From contig NZ_VLNR01000019.1 in the NCBI RefSeq assembly GCF_007489275.1, positions 1 to 64,000 on the forward strand: a stretch of DNA of 64,000 nucleotides. Direction: 5' to 3'. The notes under the pieces are model-generated. The model ran no database searches and was not told the DNA's origin. It worked only from the letters and a program-made list of their open reading frames with translations. How positions within the stretch are numbered: position 1 is the first letter of the stretch; each line of letters begins with the position of its first letter. Origin of the DNA: Aquimarina algiphila (GTDB lineage Bacteria; Bacteroidota; Bacteroidia; Flavobacteriales; Flavobacteriaceae). A program made the position numbers and the translations under genes. Shown here piece by piece: positions 41,790 to 51,333 of the stretch.

Positions 41790-43604
41790 TTAATTAAAAA
41801 CTTCTTGCTCTCCTGCTATAGTGAGAATTTCTTCATTCATAAGAATATCTGCAAGACCATTAGTTTTTGGTAATTCATATTTAAAATAGAATTTCATAGT
41901 ATGAATCTTACTTTCATAAAATTCCTCAGTATACTTTTTCTGAGCCGTTATTAATGCATTTTTAGAATGACATGCGATATCTAACCATACCCATCCCATT
42001 GTTATATTACTAAAGAATTCCATAAAGGGGGTAGCATCAGACAAGAAACGTTCATAATCTCCTTTTTGAGCAAAACCTATTAAGAACCCTATTACTTTTT
42101 GTGCCAATTGTAATTTATCTCCAAGTTTTGCAGCATACTTCTTTAGTTCATCATATTTAGAAGCCTGCTCTATGGTTTGCATAATCTCATTAGTTAATAA
42201 TTTGAGGGCTTTACCATTCTCCATAAGTAGTTTTCTACCTAATAGATCTTGTGACTGAATTCCTGTGGTTCCTTCATAGATAGAAAATATACGAATATCT
42301 CTATGGTATTGTTGTAATATAAAATCTGAACAAAATCCATATCCTCCTAATACTTGTACTCCATTAGATACGGCTTGTGCTCCCATTTCTGATGGATATG
42401 TCTTTACCATAGGAATAATCAATTCTAATAGTAATCCATATTTCTCTTTTTCGTCTTTATCCTGAAGTGTTTCTTTAAGGTCAAAATACTTTGAAGCAAG
42501 AAGCACCAAACTTAGAGAACCTTCTGCAACAGCCTTTTGTAACAATAACATCCTTCGTACATCTGGATGATTTATAATTAAGGTTTGTCCTTGTTCTGGG
42601 TTTTTCTTTCCATCGCTTGCTAATTTTCTTCCTTGCGGACGCTCTTTTGCATATTGTAATGAAGCTTGATATGCCGCCATTGTAATCGCAGCAGCTCCTC
42701 TACCGACCGCTATTCGAGCTGCATTCATCATCATAAACATATATTTTAATCCTTGATGTGCTTCTCCAACCAACCAACCGTGACAATCATCTTTATCACC
42801 AAAACCAAGATGAGTTGTACAATATCCTCGTTGACCCATTTTCTGAAAATCTGCCACTGTCGTTACATCATTTGGTGTAAGGTCACCGTTTTTGTCTGGT
42901 CGTTTTTTAGGAACAACAAATAATGATATTCCTTTGGTTCCCTGAGGAGCTCCTTCTATTCTAGCCAACACCAAATGCACCATATTTTCTGCATATTGAT
43001 GGTCTCCTCCAGAGATAAATATTTTTTGTCCAGAAATCTTATAATGACCTTTATCAGATGGTATGGCTTTAGTCACAACATCAGATAAAGAACTTCCAGC
43101 TTGTGGTTCTGTAAGACACATGGTTCCTCCCCACGCTCCAGAAAGCATCTTAGGTACATAGATCTCATTAAGATTAGCATTCCCAAAATGTACAATTAAC
43201 TCAGCAGAGCCTATAGTGAGACCTAAATATCCTGGTAAATGATTATTAGCAGCATCTTGAATAAAAGCCGAAGCTGTATATACCATCATTGGCAATTGTA
43301 ACCCACCTGCATCATAATCAAAAGTCCCAGAGATAAGTCCCATTTCTCCGCTTTTTTTCATTATAACATCCACCTGCTTATGAACGATAACTTTACCATC
43401 TTCATAATAGGCAGGATGTTCATCCATCTCTTTGATATATGGAAATAATTCTCTGTCAGAAAACTCTTTAACCGAGTCTATAAACATATTTAGAGATTCT
43501 TTATCATGATCTTTAAAGCGATCTTGTCTTACTACATCTTCTAACTCATGTACATCATATAAAAGATACTTAAGCGTTTCTATATCAATATATTCATTAG
43601 CCAT
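41790..43604 (-). CDS. Long acyl-CoA dehydrogenase (DmdC/FadE-like)
   Basis: 604 residues, about 200 longer than standard acyl-CoA dehydrogenases. The core shows CLTEPQAGSSLSDVVTKAIP, KIFISGGDHQYAENMVHLVL, MMNAARIAVGRGAAAITMAA and VQVLGGYGFCSDFILQQYHR with RIFSIYEGTTGIQSQDL, whose Glu is the catalytic base of this branch. An additional C-terminal helical domain follows, as in 3-methylmercaptopropionyl-CoA dehydrogenase. It is probably the first gene of the ten-gene block and sets the first oxidation step for the acyl-CoA substrate. Confidence 0.9.
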   Translation of the reverse strand: MANEYIDIETLKYLLYDVHELEDVVRQDRFKDHDKESLNMFIDSVKEFSDRELFPYIKEMDEHPAYYEDGKVIVHKQVDVIMKKSGEMGLISGTFDYDAGGLQLPMMVYTASAFIQDAANNHLPGYLGLTIGSAELIVHFGNANLNEIYVPKMLSGAWGGTMCLTEPQAGSSLSDVVTKAIPSDKGHYKISGQKIFISGGDHQYAENMVHLVLARIEGAPQGTKGISLFVVPKKRPDKNGDLTPNDVTTVADFQKMGQRGYCTTHLGFGDKDDCHGWLVGEAHQGLKYMFMMMNAARIAVGRGAAAITMAAYQASLQYAKERPQGRKLASDGKKNPEQGQTLIINHPDVRRMLLLQKAVAEGSLSLVLLASKYFDLKETLQDKDEKEKYGLLLELIIPMVKTYPSEMGAQAVSNGVQVLGGYGFCSDFILQQYHRDIRIFSIYEGTTGIQSQDLLGRKLLMENGKALKLLTNEIMQTIEQASKYDELKKYAAKLGDKLQLAQKVIGFLIGFAQKGDYERFLSDATPFMEFFSNITMGWVWLDIACHSKNALITAQKKYTEEFYESKIHTMKFYFKYELPKTNGLADILMNEEILTIAGEQEVFN

Positions 43605-43778
43605 TGTGTGAAGTTTTTAGAAATTGAATACTAATTCTTCACTAAAGTTCGGTAATATTTAAGAAATTCTAATTAAACCTGTTTAATAAATATCAAATTT
43701 TAGATACTCTTAACTTTTTATACCATATCTAATATTTTATTACGAATAAGACCATCTTAATCCTCATGAACTAAAAAA

Positions 43779-44354
43779 TTATCCTTTCTCGCTTAATCGC
43801 TTTCTTATTTTTGAAAGTCCAACTGGTGTTAGTCCAAGGTATGAGGCAATTAAATATTGTGGGACTCTTTGGAAAAGTGTAGGGCGTTTTTTTAATAACT
43901 CCAAGTATCTTTCCTGATTAGTAAGGTTTCTATGTTGATTGATACGCTGAAAATTAATTACGAATGTTCGTTGCATTGACAATCTACCAAAACGCTCTAG
44001 CTGATGTGAATGATCAAACACCTTCTGTTGATCTGTTTTTGAAATGGTATATACCGTGATATCTTCTAATGCTTCTAGATAAGCTACAGAAGGAATTTCT
44101 TGTATATAAGCATATAGATCAGTAAAGAAATAGCCTTCGGTAAAAAACTCCATGACTCTAGTAGTACCCTGTTCTACTGTATAATAAGAGACACAACCTT
44201 CTTTCATAAAATAAAAATCTCCAATATATTGATCTGGTTTTAATAGAAACGCGCCTTTTTTAAAAGTTTTCTTTCTAAAAAACCGAAGTCCAAACTCCAT
44301 ATCAGAATCGCATACCTCTGTAAATGATCTTATTTTCTTTTTTAAGTCTTCCAA
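43779..44354 (-). CDS. Crp/Fnr family regulator
   Basis: 191 residues. A cyclic-nucleotide-binding-like N-terminal domain (FKKGAFLLKPDQYIGDFYFM, EGTTRVMEFFTEGYFF-like jelly roll) is joined by the dimer helix to a C-terminal winged helix ending QYLIASYLGLTPVGLSKIRK, the usual Bacteroidota recognition helix. No Fe-S cysteines are seen. It is 175 bp upstream of the acyl-CoA block on the same strand and could regulate it, but many of these are orphan regulators. Confidence 0.85.
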   Translation of the reverse strand: MEDLKKKIRSFTEVCDSDMEFGLRFFRKKTFKKGAFLLKPDQYIGDFYFMKEGCVSYYTVEQGTTRVMEFFTEGYFFTDLYAYIQEIPSVAYLEALEDITVYTISKTDQQKVFDHSHQLERFGRLSMQRTFVINFQRINQHRNLTNQERYLELLKKRPTLFQRVPQYLIASYLGLTPVGLSKIRKRLSEKG

Positions 44355-44489
44355 ATTATTATTATCTCTTCAACGAAAGAACAAAATATTTATTGATTTG
44401 CAAAAGTAAACTACCAATCTATTAGATAAATTAAATATTAGAGTAATGTTTAAAAACCTAACATAAGACCGCTCTATCCATGTAGTCAA

Positions 44490-44510
44490 TTTTACGGTTT
44501 TACCGTAAAA
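44490..44510. promoter_or_regulatory. Perfect dyad TTTTACGG-N5-CCGTAAAA
   Basis: Arms at 44490-44497 and 44503-44510, in the 260-bp interval between the divergent Crp/Fnr gene and the histidine-kinase gene. A plausible operator or short hairpin. The Crp/Fnr protein is the nearest candidate binder. The core TACGG-N5-CCGTA also occurs at 1024-1038. Confidence 0.4.
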
Positions 44511-44615
44511 AAAACTTAACAATTGTTCGTAGCTTTAGGGTAGCTAATTAAAACCTATATGCACCAGCATAAGGAAGGATATCAAATACCCCATCCCATG
44601 TAGTGCTTACCCCCT

Positions 44616-46496
44616 ATGGATACACTTAATTTTTATCAAATATTAATTTTTCTATTTCAAGGGTTTGTTGTTGCTTTCCTTATTTTACTTCTGTTTCGGT
44701 TACGAACTATGATTGGCTTAGGGATTTTATTTACTTCACTAGGATTATTTCAATTTATACAAGTTTTTCTGGCAAGTACACTCTATTTTGAAATATCAGA
44801 TCTTATTGTAGTTTCACCGGGTTCATCGGTTTTATTTTCTGCTACACTTTTTTCAATACTGCTAATTTACATCAAAGAAGATGCTATTACTGCCAGAAAA
44901 TTAATATATGCTTTAGTTATTGCCAATGCTGTGTTGTGCTTTCTTTTACTTTCCTTTAGAATGAATATTGAAGGCGCTAACAATTATAATCCTTTTGACG
45001 TTTCTACTGATTTTTTCTATACCAGTGTGCTTGTACTATTCATTGGGACAGGTATACTTTATCTAGATTCTATATTGATTATTTTTTTGTTTGAATATAT
45101 CTCTAAACGTACTTCAAATCTGTTCTTTCGGATATTAATAACAATGGTGTTGGTCTTAAGTTTTGATGCTATCTTTTTCACCTTGGGATCATTTAGGTTT
45201 TTTAAGGATATTGAAAAGATTTTATATTCTGGACTCGCCTCCAAAAATTTCATGGCAATTTTTTATAGTATCATTTTTACGATTTATTTAAAATATTTTG
45301 AAAAAGAAGAGTATCAAACTAATTATATAACTTTCAAAGATATTTTTCATTCTCTAACTTATAAACAGAAATTTGAGGTAGCCGAAAAAGCCGTTCAACT
45401 TACAGAAAGTAGGTATCACACATTAACTAATCTTGTCCCTGTAGGTATTTTTATGACTCTTGCTGATGGTAAAACTACGTTTGTAAATCCAAAATGGTGC
45501 GATATCTCTGGAATATCGGAAAAAGATGCATTGGATGATGGATGGTTAAATGCCGTTCATCCTGATGATCGAAAAAAATTAAAAAAAGGCTGGTATAACG
45601 CTGCTGATAAAAGAGAAGCTTCTGACGCAGAATATAGATTTCTTAAACCTGACGGCTCTGTTATTTGGGTATTAGGCCAAGCGATTCCAGAATATAATGA
45701 GAATAACCAAATTATTGGATACGTAGGAACAATAACCGATATCACTGAGATTAAATTATATGAACTCGAATTAAGCAGATTAAAAGATAAAGCAGAAGAA
45801 AGTGACAGGCTTAAATCTGCTTTTTTGGCAAACATGAGCCATGAAATCCGTACACCAATGAATGGTATACTCGGTCTTGCAGAACTACTAAATGAACCTA
45901 AATTATCTGGTGACGAACAACAACTCTACTTAGATTTAATCAAAGAAAGTGGGGCCCGAATGCTAAACATCATTAGAGATATTATTGATATTTCTAGAAT
46001 AGAAGCCGGTCAGGTAAAAATATCTATTGATACTATTAATATCAATGAACAAACTCATAAATTATATACCGCCTTTAAACCATTAACAGATAAAAAAAGT
46101 ATTATTTTATCACTATCCAATGGACTATCGACAGAAGACGCCAGCATCAATACAGATAATGAAAAACTTCATACAATTTTAAACAATTTGATGAAGAACG
46201 CAATAAAGTATACTAGTGAAGGTGGTGTCGAATTAGGATACCAAAAAGAAGGTGAAAATTTACTTTTTTATGTAAAAGACACGGGTATTGGTATTGCTAA
46301 AAATCGTCAAAAAGCAATTTTTGATCGGTTCGTTCAAGCAGATATAGAAGAAGATCGTTATGCTCTAGAAGGTGCTGGTATAGGATTATCAATTGCAAAA
46401 GCTTATGTTGAAATGTTGGACGGTAAAATTTGGTTAGAAAGCAAAAAAGGTATGGGTTCTACGTTCTACTTCACTATCCCTTTTTCCAAAAATTGA
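44616..46496 (+). CDS. Membrane PAS sensor histidine kinase
   Basis: 626 residues. About seven membrane helices fill residues 1-225; a PAS domain follows (YHTLTNLVPVGIFMTLADGK, then CDISGISEKDAL and EYRFLKPDGSVIWVLGQAIP). HisKA has the phosphorylated His409 in MSHEIRTPMNGILGL. The HATPase has NNLMKNAIKYTSEGG (N box), DTGIGIAKNRQ (G1) and GAGIGLSIAKAYVEML (G2). There is no receiver domain and no response-regulator gene nearby, so it is an orphan kinase. It shares an interval with the Crp/Fnr gene, divergent. Confidence 0.92.
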   Translation: MDTLNFYQILIFLFQGFVVAFLILLLFRLRTMIGLGILFTSLGLFQFIQVFLASTLYFEISDLIVVSPGSSVLFSATLFSILLIYIKEDAITARKLIYALVIANAVLCFLLLSFRMNIEGANNYNPFDVSTDFFYTSVLVLFIGTGILYLDSILIIFLFEYISKRTSNLFFRILITMVLVLSFDAIFFTLGSFRFFKDIEKILYSGLASKNFMAIFYSIIFTIYLKYFEKEEYQTNYITFKDIFHSLTYKQKFEVAEKAVQLTESRYHTLTNLVPVGIFMTLADGKTTFVNPKWCDISGISEKDALDDGWLNAVHPDDRKKLKKGWYNAADKREASDAEYRFLKPDGSVIWVLGQAIPEYNENNQIIGYVGTITDITEIKLYELELSRLKDKAEESDRLKSAFLANMSHEIRTPMNGILGLAELLNEPKLSGDEQQLYLDLIKESGARMLNIIRDIIDISRIEAGQVKISIDTININEQTHKLYTAFKPLTDKKSIILSLSNGLSTEDASINTDNEKLHTILNNLMKNAIKYTSEGGVELGYQKEGENLLFYVKDTGIGIAKNRQKAIFDRFVQADIEEDRYALEGAGIGLSIAKAYVEMLDGKIWLESKKGMGSTFYFTIPFSKN

Positions 46497-46815
46497 ATAA
46501 TACTTAAAAAAACCGTACTACTTAATTCAAAAACTTTAGGTTAAATTATCCTTCAAAAAAAGTAATAACTCAAGGATATTATAGCCGTCACTTCATAATA
46601 CAAAGATTCATATGTATTGAAATTCAAATATTTTAGAAAAGAAAATTATAAAATCAGTACATATAAAATTAGAGGCATGGTAACATTTTATTCTTTTACA
46701 ACACATACTTGTATACTTTTATAAGTTCTCCTTATCAAAAGTAAATAGCTAATTCGTTGATTTTATGTTTATAAAGAAAATTTTATATTCGCAATATACC
46801 TAATGCCCTTAGTTT
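46497..46815. other. Intergenic region, nothing recognised
   Basis: About 320 bp of AT-rich DNA. No convincing frame, dyad, -7 box or terminator was seen, apart from a near match TATATTCG about 20-30 bp before the DUF805 start. Confidence 0.4.
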
Positions 46816-47601
46816 ATGTTTAGAAATCCTTTTTCCTTCTCGGGAAGAATCCGTAGACTCGAATATGGTTTGAGTTATATTATATTTTTGGCTGCTTTTT
46901 TTATGATGGGAATGATAATTGAAGTTTTTGATGAAGCAGAGTCTTTATTCTTCTTAATTATTTTACCTGGGTATTGGTTTATAATTGCACAAGGAACTAA
47001 ACGTTGTCATGACCTCGGTAGTAGTGGCTTTTTTCAATTAATTCCTTTTTATGGACTGATCATGATTTTTGGAGAGGGACAAGATGGAAATAATAGATAT
47101 GGGTATAACCCAAAAGAAAACCATATTCCTACTACTCCAAAAAAACCTTTTCAATTTAAAGTTGCCTTACCCAAAAACAGAACTATCCTTGATATTGGTA
47201 ATGAATTATTATGTATAGCTTTACTTAACACTCTATTCGCTATTATTATTAAGAATTACATACAATTAGAAGGAATTCGGTTATTACTCATTGGATTCTC
47301 TTTTATACCATGTTACTTCCTATTGTTAGTTCTTAGTCATAAAAGAAGTGCTTTACCTAATTTAAAGCCTTATCTTTTTAGACATAGAGTGATGTACGCA
47401 ATTATCATTTATGTTCTTATTCAACTATATAATTTGGTCTTTCTAAATTTAGATTTCAGTGTTGATACTATTGTATCCGGAATCTTTCTTATACTCCTAA
47501 TTACGGGAATCACATACATTCCTTTTTTGATCTATCCTCGATATTTTAAAAATGAAGTTAGTAATGACGAAAGAAACAATTCAGAAATTATAAAATATTG
47601 A
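46816..47601 (+). CDS. DUF805 membrane protein
   Basis: 261 residues. The N-terminal 110 residues are a DUF805 domain: FSFSGRIRRLEYGLSYIIFL, GTKRCHDLGSSGFFQLIPFY and FGEGQDGNNRYGYNPKE, with the conserved arginine and Asp motifs. Four further membrane segments follow, which the standard DUF805 (about 120 residues) lacks. Function of the family is unknown; it is often found beside secretion or signalling genes. Its stop is 4 bp before the TTG start of the next gene, so the three genes up to 51221 are probably one transcript. Confidence 0.82.
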   Translation: MFRNPFSFSGRIRRLEYGLSYIIFLAAFFMMGMIIEVFDEAESLFFLIILPGYWFIIAQGTKRCHDLGSSGFFQLIPFYGLIMIFGEGQDGNNRYGYNPKENHIPTTPKKPFQFKVALPKNRTILDIGNELLCIALLNTLFAIIIKNYIQLEGIRLLLIGFSFIPCYFLLLVLSHKRSALPNLKPYLFRHRVMYAIIIYVLIQLYNLVFLNLDFSVDTIVSGIFLILLITGITYIPFLIYPRYFKNEVSNDERNNSEIIKY

Positions 47602-47605
47602 ACAT

Positions 47606-50305
47606 TTGAAACCAAAATACTACTCTTATACTTCTTTATTATTACTTGGGTTAATTATTTTTTTTGGCTACATCAACAGGATTGTTTTAAAAGAATCAAT
47701 TATGTGGTCTGATCGCAATTTGGTATGGACAGATTTTGAAATTGTATCTGATATGCAGGACGGTTTTGATGCTTCTGTCTATTCAGAGATTTATTGTCCA
47801 AATCGAATTACATCAACAGATTCTAAAGTATATGCATATATGGATCCCAATCAATCCGAACGGCTATTAGATACTTTATATGACCAACAATTGTTAAAGC
47901 ATGAGCAATATCATTTTAATATAACAGAATATTATGCTCGATTAATGCGTAAAGAAATTGTAAAAAAAGGGCGAAAAAAAATATCAAAATCAGAGTTAAA
48001 TCATATCTACGAAAAATATGAGATTAAACGAGATAGTATGCAAGAAGTATATGATAGTATCTCAGAACACAACACAAATCAACAACAGCAACGCTATTGG
48101 GAGTTAAAAATTGATGGCCTTCTTCGTCAGACAGCATATTATCAAAATCCAGATATCCTAAGCTATCAAAATTATATCAAAAAAGACACAGAGTATTTTA
48201 AACACATATACCATACATTAGAACATAAAACTCTCACTGCATATCCTGTTAGTGATATAAATCGTAAATATGGTAAATGTTACCAGGTAATAAGAAAAGA
48301 TAATGAAGTAATTATAAAATTTTACAGTAATGGAAAATTAATCAATGGAGGATATTTTGAAACTGCAATAACCAAAATCACTCGCCCAACAGATAATTCT
48401 TTGGAGATGCATTATTATAATGCTGATCATAGTTATAATACTAAATTAAAACGCACCATTAGCAAGGTACATTGGAATATTAATAAGGATATGACAATCT
48501 CCTATTTTGATTCAAACAACACTCCTGTCATTTATAAAGCTGTACATAAAATATTGTGGAAAAGAAACCCAAAAAACAATAATTTATATGCTACATATTA
48601 TGATATTGATGGTAAACATATTACAAATAGAGATGGAGCACATCACGAAAGAAGAGCATTTGACACTCAAGGAAGAACGGTAAAAATAGAGGCTTTTGAT
48701 GATAAAAACAATCCTATAAATGACAAAGATTATATCTCTGTTTATGATTACGTTCTTGATGAATATCATAAAATAAAAAGGGTAAGATTATACAATAAAG
48801 AAGGAAACTTTGCAACTCATCTTGATGAATACAACATACATTATATATATGATGAACGAGGGAATTTAGAAAAATCAGTCAACCTGGATCAAAATGGAGA
48901 TCTTATTGAAAATAAAAATAGTATTTGTACTTATGAATATACAAACGATTTAAATGACAATACCACAAGTGTAAAACGATATAATGCCAATGAGTTACCA
49001 ACTACAGGCTATGATGATTATTTTCATGAAGTAATCGATTATGATACAAAAAATAGAATTCTGTTTAAAGCTAAATACCATCCTAATTATGTACTAGTAT
49101 TTGACGATGTTAAAAATGGAGCTTTAAAATATGAATATGATAACGACTCTATTTACTATACTTACAATACAGATGCATTTAATAATATTTTTAACAATGG
49201 CCATGGTGTGGCCGTAACAAAAAGACATACAAATAAGGGCGGTCATACCATAAAAGAGGTTTTTATGGATTCGCAAAAATGTTTTGCTACTTCTGAAGAA
49301 GGAATCGAAACACTTTCTTATTCTTATGATAATAGAGGAAATTTAATTAAAAAAGCAGGATTAGATTCTATTGGTAATCTAAAACCATTTAGTAAAGATA
49401 TAGCAATAGTGCGTTGGGAATACGATAATCAAAATAATAGAACAAAAACCACCTATTATAATGTAAATGATCAATTAGCAAATGGAGAGCAAAATGTTGC
49501 CTATAAGCTTTTCAATTTTAACAAAGACAATATGCTTGTTGAGCGTTTAAATTACGATAAACATATGAAACCTGCTCTTTATGACGACGTATTTAGAACA
49601 AGATTTTATTATGATAAAAAAGGTAAAGACACATTAGTGCTAGGATTTAATATCAGAAATCAGCCTATTAATGGTGTGTCAAAAACAGTTTCAAAGTATA
49701 GTGAGTATGGTAAAGAAATTCGAAGAATTTACTATAACTCCAAAAATAGAAGAACAAATAATTATAATGGGGTAAGTGCAATTGAGTATTTATATGATGA
49801 TCTTCATCGATACATTGGATACCGTAATTACAATCAATATGATCGACCTACAAACGATTGGCAAGGTGTTTTTTCAGAACAAAGAGTTTTAAATCAAGCT
49901 GGTTATATTACAAAATTCTCTTACTTTAACAAGTATCAAAAGCCTGTTATAGGACCTGATGGATACCATAGTATCAAATATATCTTTGATGATTCACATT
50001 TTATTACCAAGGAAAGTATGTATGGAACCGATAATGCACTAAAATCTAATAGTTATGGGGTGGCTATATATGAATATACCAGGGCTATTTCTGGTCTTAT
50101 TCATAGTATTAAATACTATGATGAAAATAAAGAACCGATTGAAGCATCAGATGGCGCTGCCGAATTGCACTATAAACCAGATATGAATGGTTTGTACTAT
50201 TTAGATAAAAAATATAATGCTGAAGGAGAGGAAATCATTGAAAAAGAGAATGAGGACGAAATTAGCAGTGAAGAAGAGACTCAAACAGAAAAAAAAGATC
50301 AATAA
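47606..50305 (+). CDS. Membrane-anchored protein: HEQYH motif domain plus YD-like repeats
   Basis: 899 residues. Start is TTG at 47606, placing one N-terminal membrane helix (YYSYTSLLLLGLIIFFGYIN). Residues 30-200 form a soluble domain with HEQYHFNITEYYAR (His99, Glu100, His103), the HExxH-type zinc signature in the context typical of DUF922-like proteins. From about residue 230 to the end the protein is built of repeats of roughly 32-36 residues with Tyr-Asp...Gly-Asn/Arg and Tyr-Tyr-Asn...Pro...Gly-Val blocks, like the YD/RHS-type repeats. It ends in an acidic tail. No C-terminal toxin domain is visible. A periplasmic protease-like protein with a repeat scaffold is the simplest reading. Confidence 0.75.
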   Translation: MKPKYYSYTSLLLLGLIIFFGYINRIVLKESIMWSDRNLVWTDFEIVSDMQDGFDASVYSEIYCPNRITSTDSKVYAYMDPNQSERLLDTLYDQQLLKHEQYHFNITEYYARLMRKEIVKKGRKKISKSELNHIYEKYEIKRDSMQEVYDSISEHNTNQQQQRYWELKIDGLLRQTAYYQNPDILSYQNYIKKDTEYFKHIYHTLEHKTLTAYPVSDINRKYGKCYQVIRKDNEVIIKFYSNGKLINGGYFETAITKITRPTDNSLEMHYYNADHSYNTKLKRTISKVHWNINKDMTISYFDSNNTPVIYKAVHKILWKRNPKNNNLYATYYDIDGKHITNRDGAHHERRAFDTQGRTVKIEAFDDKNNPINDKDYISVYDYVLDEYHKIKRVRLYNKEGNFATHLDEYNIHYIYDERGNLEKSVNLDQNGDLIENKNSICTYEYTNDLNDNTTSVKRYNANELPTTGYDDYFHEVIDYDTKNRILFKAKYHPNYVLVFDDVKNGALKYEYDNDSIYYTYNTDAFNNIFNNGHGVAVTKRHTNKGGHTIKEVFMDSQKCFATSEEGIETLSYSYDNRGNLIKKAGLDSIGNLKPFSKDIAIVRWEYDNQNNRTKTTYYNVNDQLANGEQNVAYKLFNFNKDNMLVERLNYDKHMKPALYDDVFRTRFYYDKKGKDTLVLGFNIRNQPINGVSKTVSKYSEYGKEIRRIYYNSKNRRTNNYNGVSAIEYLYDDLHRYIGYRNYNQYDRPTNDWQGVFSEQRVLNQAGYITKFSYFNKYQKPVIGPDGYHSIKYIFDDSHFITKESMYGTDNALKSNSYGVAIYEYTRAISGLIHSIKYYDENKEPIEASDGAAELHYKPDMNGLYYLDKKYNAEGEEIIEKENEDEISSEEETQTEKKDQ

Positions 50306-50369
50306 AATTATAGCAACCTATAATCAAAGAAACACTTAATTTAAGTTACTCATCATAATCAAAAATCTA

Positions 50370-51221
50370 ATGAAAAAACTCACATACAAAGTTATAGAAG
50401 ATGAACAAACTCTCGTTTACGAAGAAGTATACAACTCCAAGAATGAAGTTATCTATTACAAAGATTACCAAGCTAATCCACATGCAGAGAAAAAAATAAC
50501 GTTTAACGATTTAGGTCTACTTGTCGAAGAAATTGATCTTAGTGATGGTAATGAATTAAACAGATTAGAACTTATATATGATAAAAATGGAAGAAATACT
50601 GAAAGAAATTTCTTCTTTGGAACTGATCTATATGAAAAAGTTATCACAGAATACTCAGAATCTGGACATGTAAAAACAACCTATCAAGACGGAGAAGAAG
50701 TAAATAGATTGGTAACTGAAACTAAGGGAAAAAATTATGTGAGTAAATTTTATCAAAACGAAAAACTCATTGAGAGCCAATTTTCTGAATATGATACGGT
50801 TAACAAATGTAATGAAATCAAAATCTATGACGGTGACAACAATTTAATTGTCATTAGAAAAGAAACCTATAATCATGCCGATGAAGTTGTAAATATTGAA
50901 GATGTTAATGAAAATGGTAATCTATTATCTGAACATACTTATGAGATTGAAAAAGGACTAACTCTTAAAGAGGTACATAGAGATTTTAGAGCAGGAGAAA
51001 GTGAATATAACATCTCAAGAGAATATGATTTTAATAAAAACCTGATAAAAATGGAAGTTAGAGCAGCAAACAATCATTTAATTGAATTTTATCTTTCTAC
51101 TTATGATGATAAAAATAGGTTAGCCGAGGAAAAAGGGGTTTCTAATGGTAGTTTTAATGCTATATATGGTTCATATACCAATGGAGAAGAATATCATTTC
51201 ATACACAAATATGAAAACTAA
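50370..51221 (+). CDS. YD-like repeat protein without signal peptide
   Basis: 283 residues, built of the same kind of short beta-rich repeats as its neighbour (LIYDKNGRNTERNFF, then EYDFNKNLIKMEVRA and STYDDKNRLAEEKGVS). There is no signal peptide, membrane helix or catalytic motif. It is 64 bp downstream of the 899-residue gene and followed by a strong terminator. Likely a cytoplasmic or leaderless companion: an immunity or inhibitor partner, a chaperone, or just a paralogous repeat module are all possible. Confidence 0.65.
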   Translation: MKKLTYKVIEDEQTLVYEEVYNSKNEVIYYKDYQANPHAEKKITFNDLGLLVEEIDLSDGNELNRLELIYDKNGRNTERNFFFGTDLYEKVITEYSESGHVKTTYQDGEEVNRLVTETKGKNYVSKFYQNEKLIESQFSEYDTVNKCNEIKIYDGDNNLIVIRKETYNHADEVVNIEDVNENGNLLSEHTYEIEKGLTLKEVHRDFRAGESEYNISREYDFNKNLIKMEVRAANNHLIEFYLSTYDDKNRLAEEKGVSNGSFNAIYGSYTNGEEYHFIHKYEN

Positions 51222-51266
51222 ACTTTTCAAGAATATTCTATAGATTTCCAGCATTTGGATAAAACG

Positions 51267-51305
51267 ACATATCCCTTTTTTAAATGCTATAAAAAAGGGA
51301 TATGT
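51267..51305. terminator. Strong bidirectional terminator
   Basis: ACATATCCCTTTTTT (51267-51281), 9-base loop, AAAAAAGGGATATGT (51291-51305): a perfect 15-bp stem with T-runs on both strands. It separates the repeat-protein operon from convergent murA. Confidence 0.85.
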
Positions 51306-51333
51306 TGTTTATTATCTTTTGAACTATAATTTA

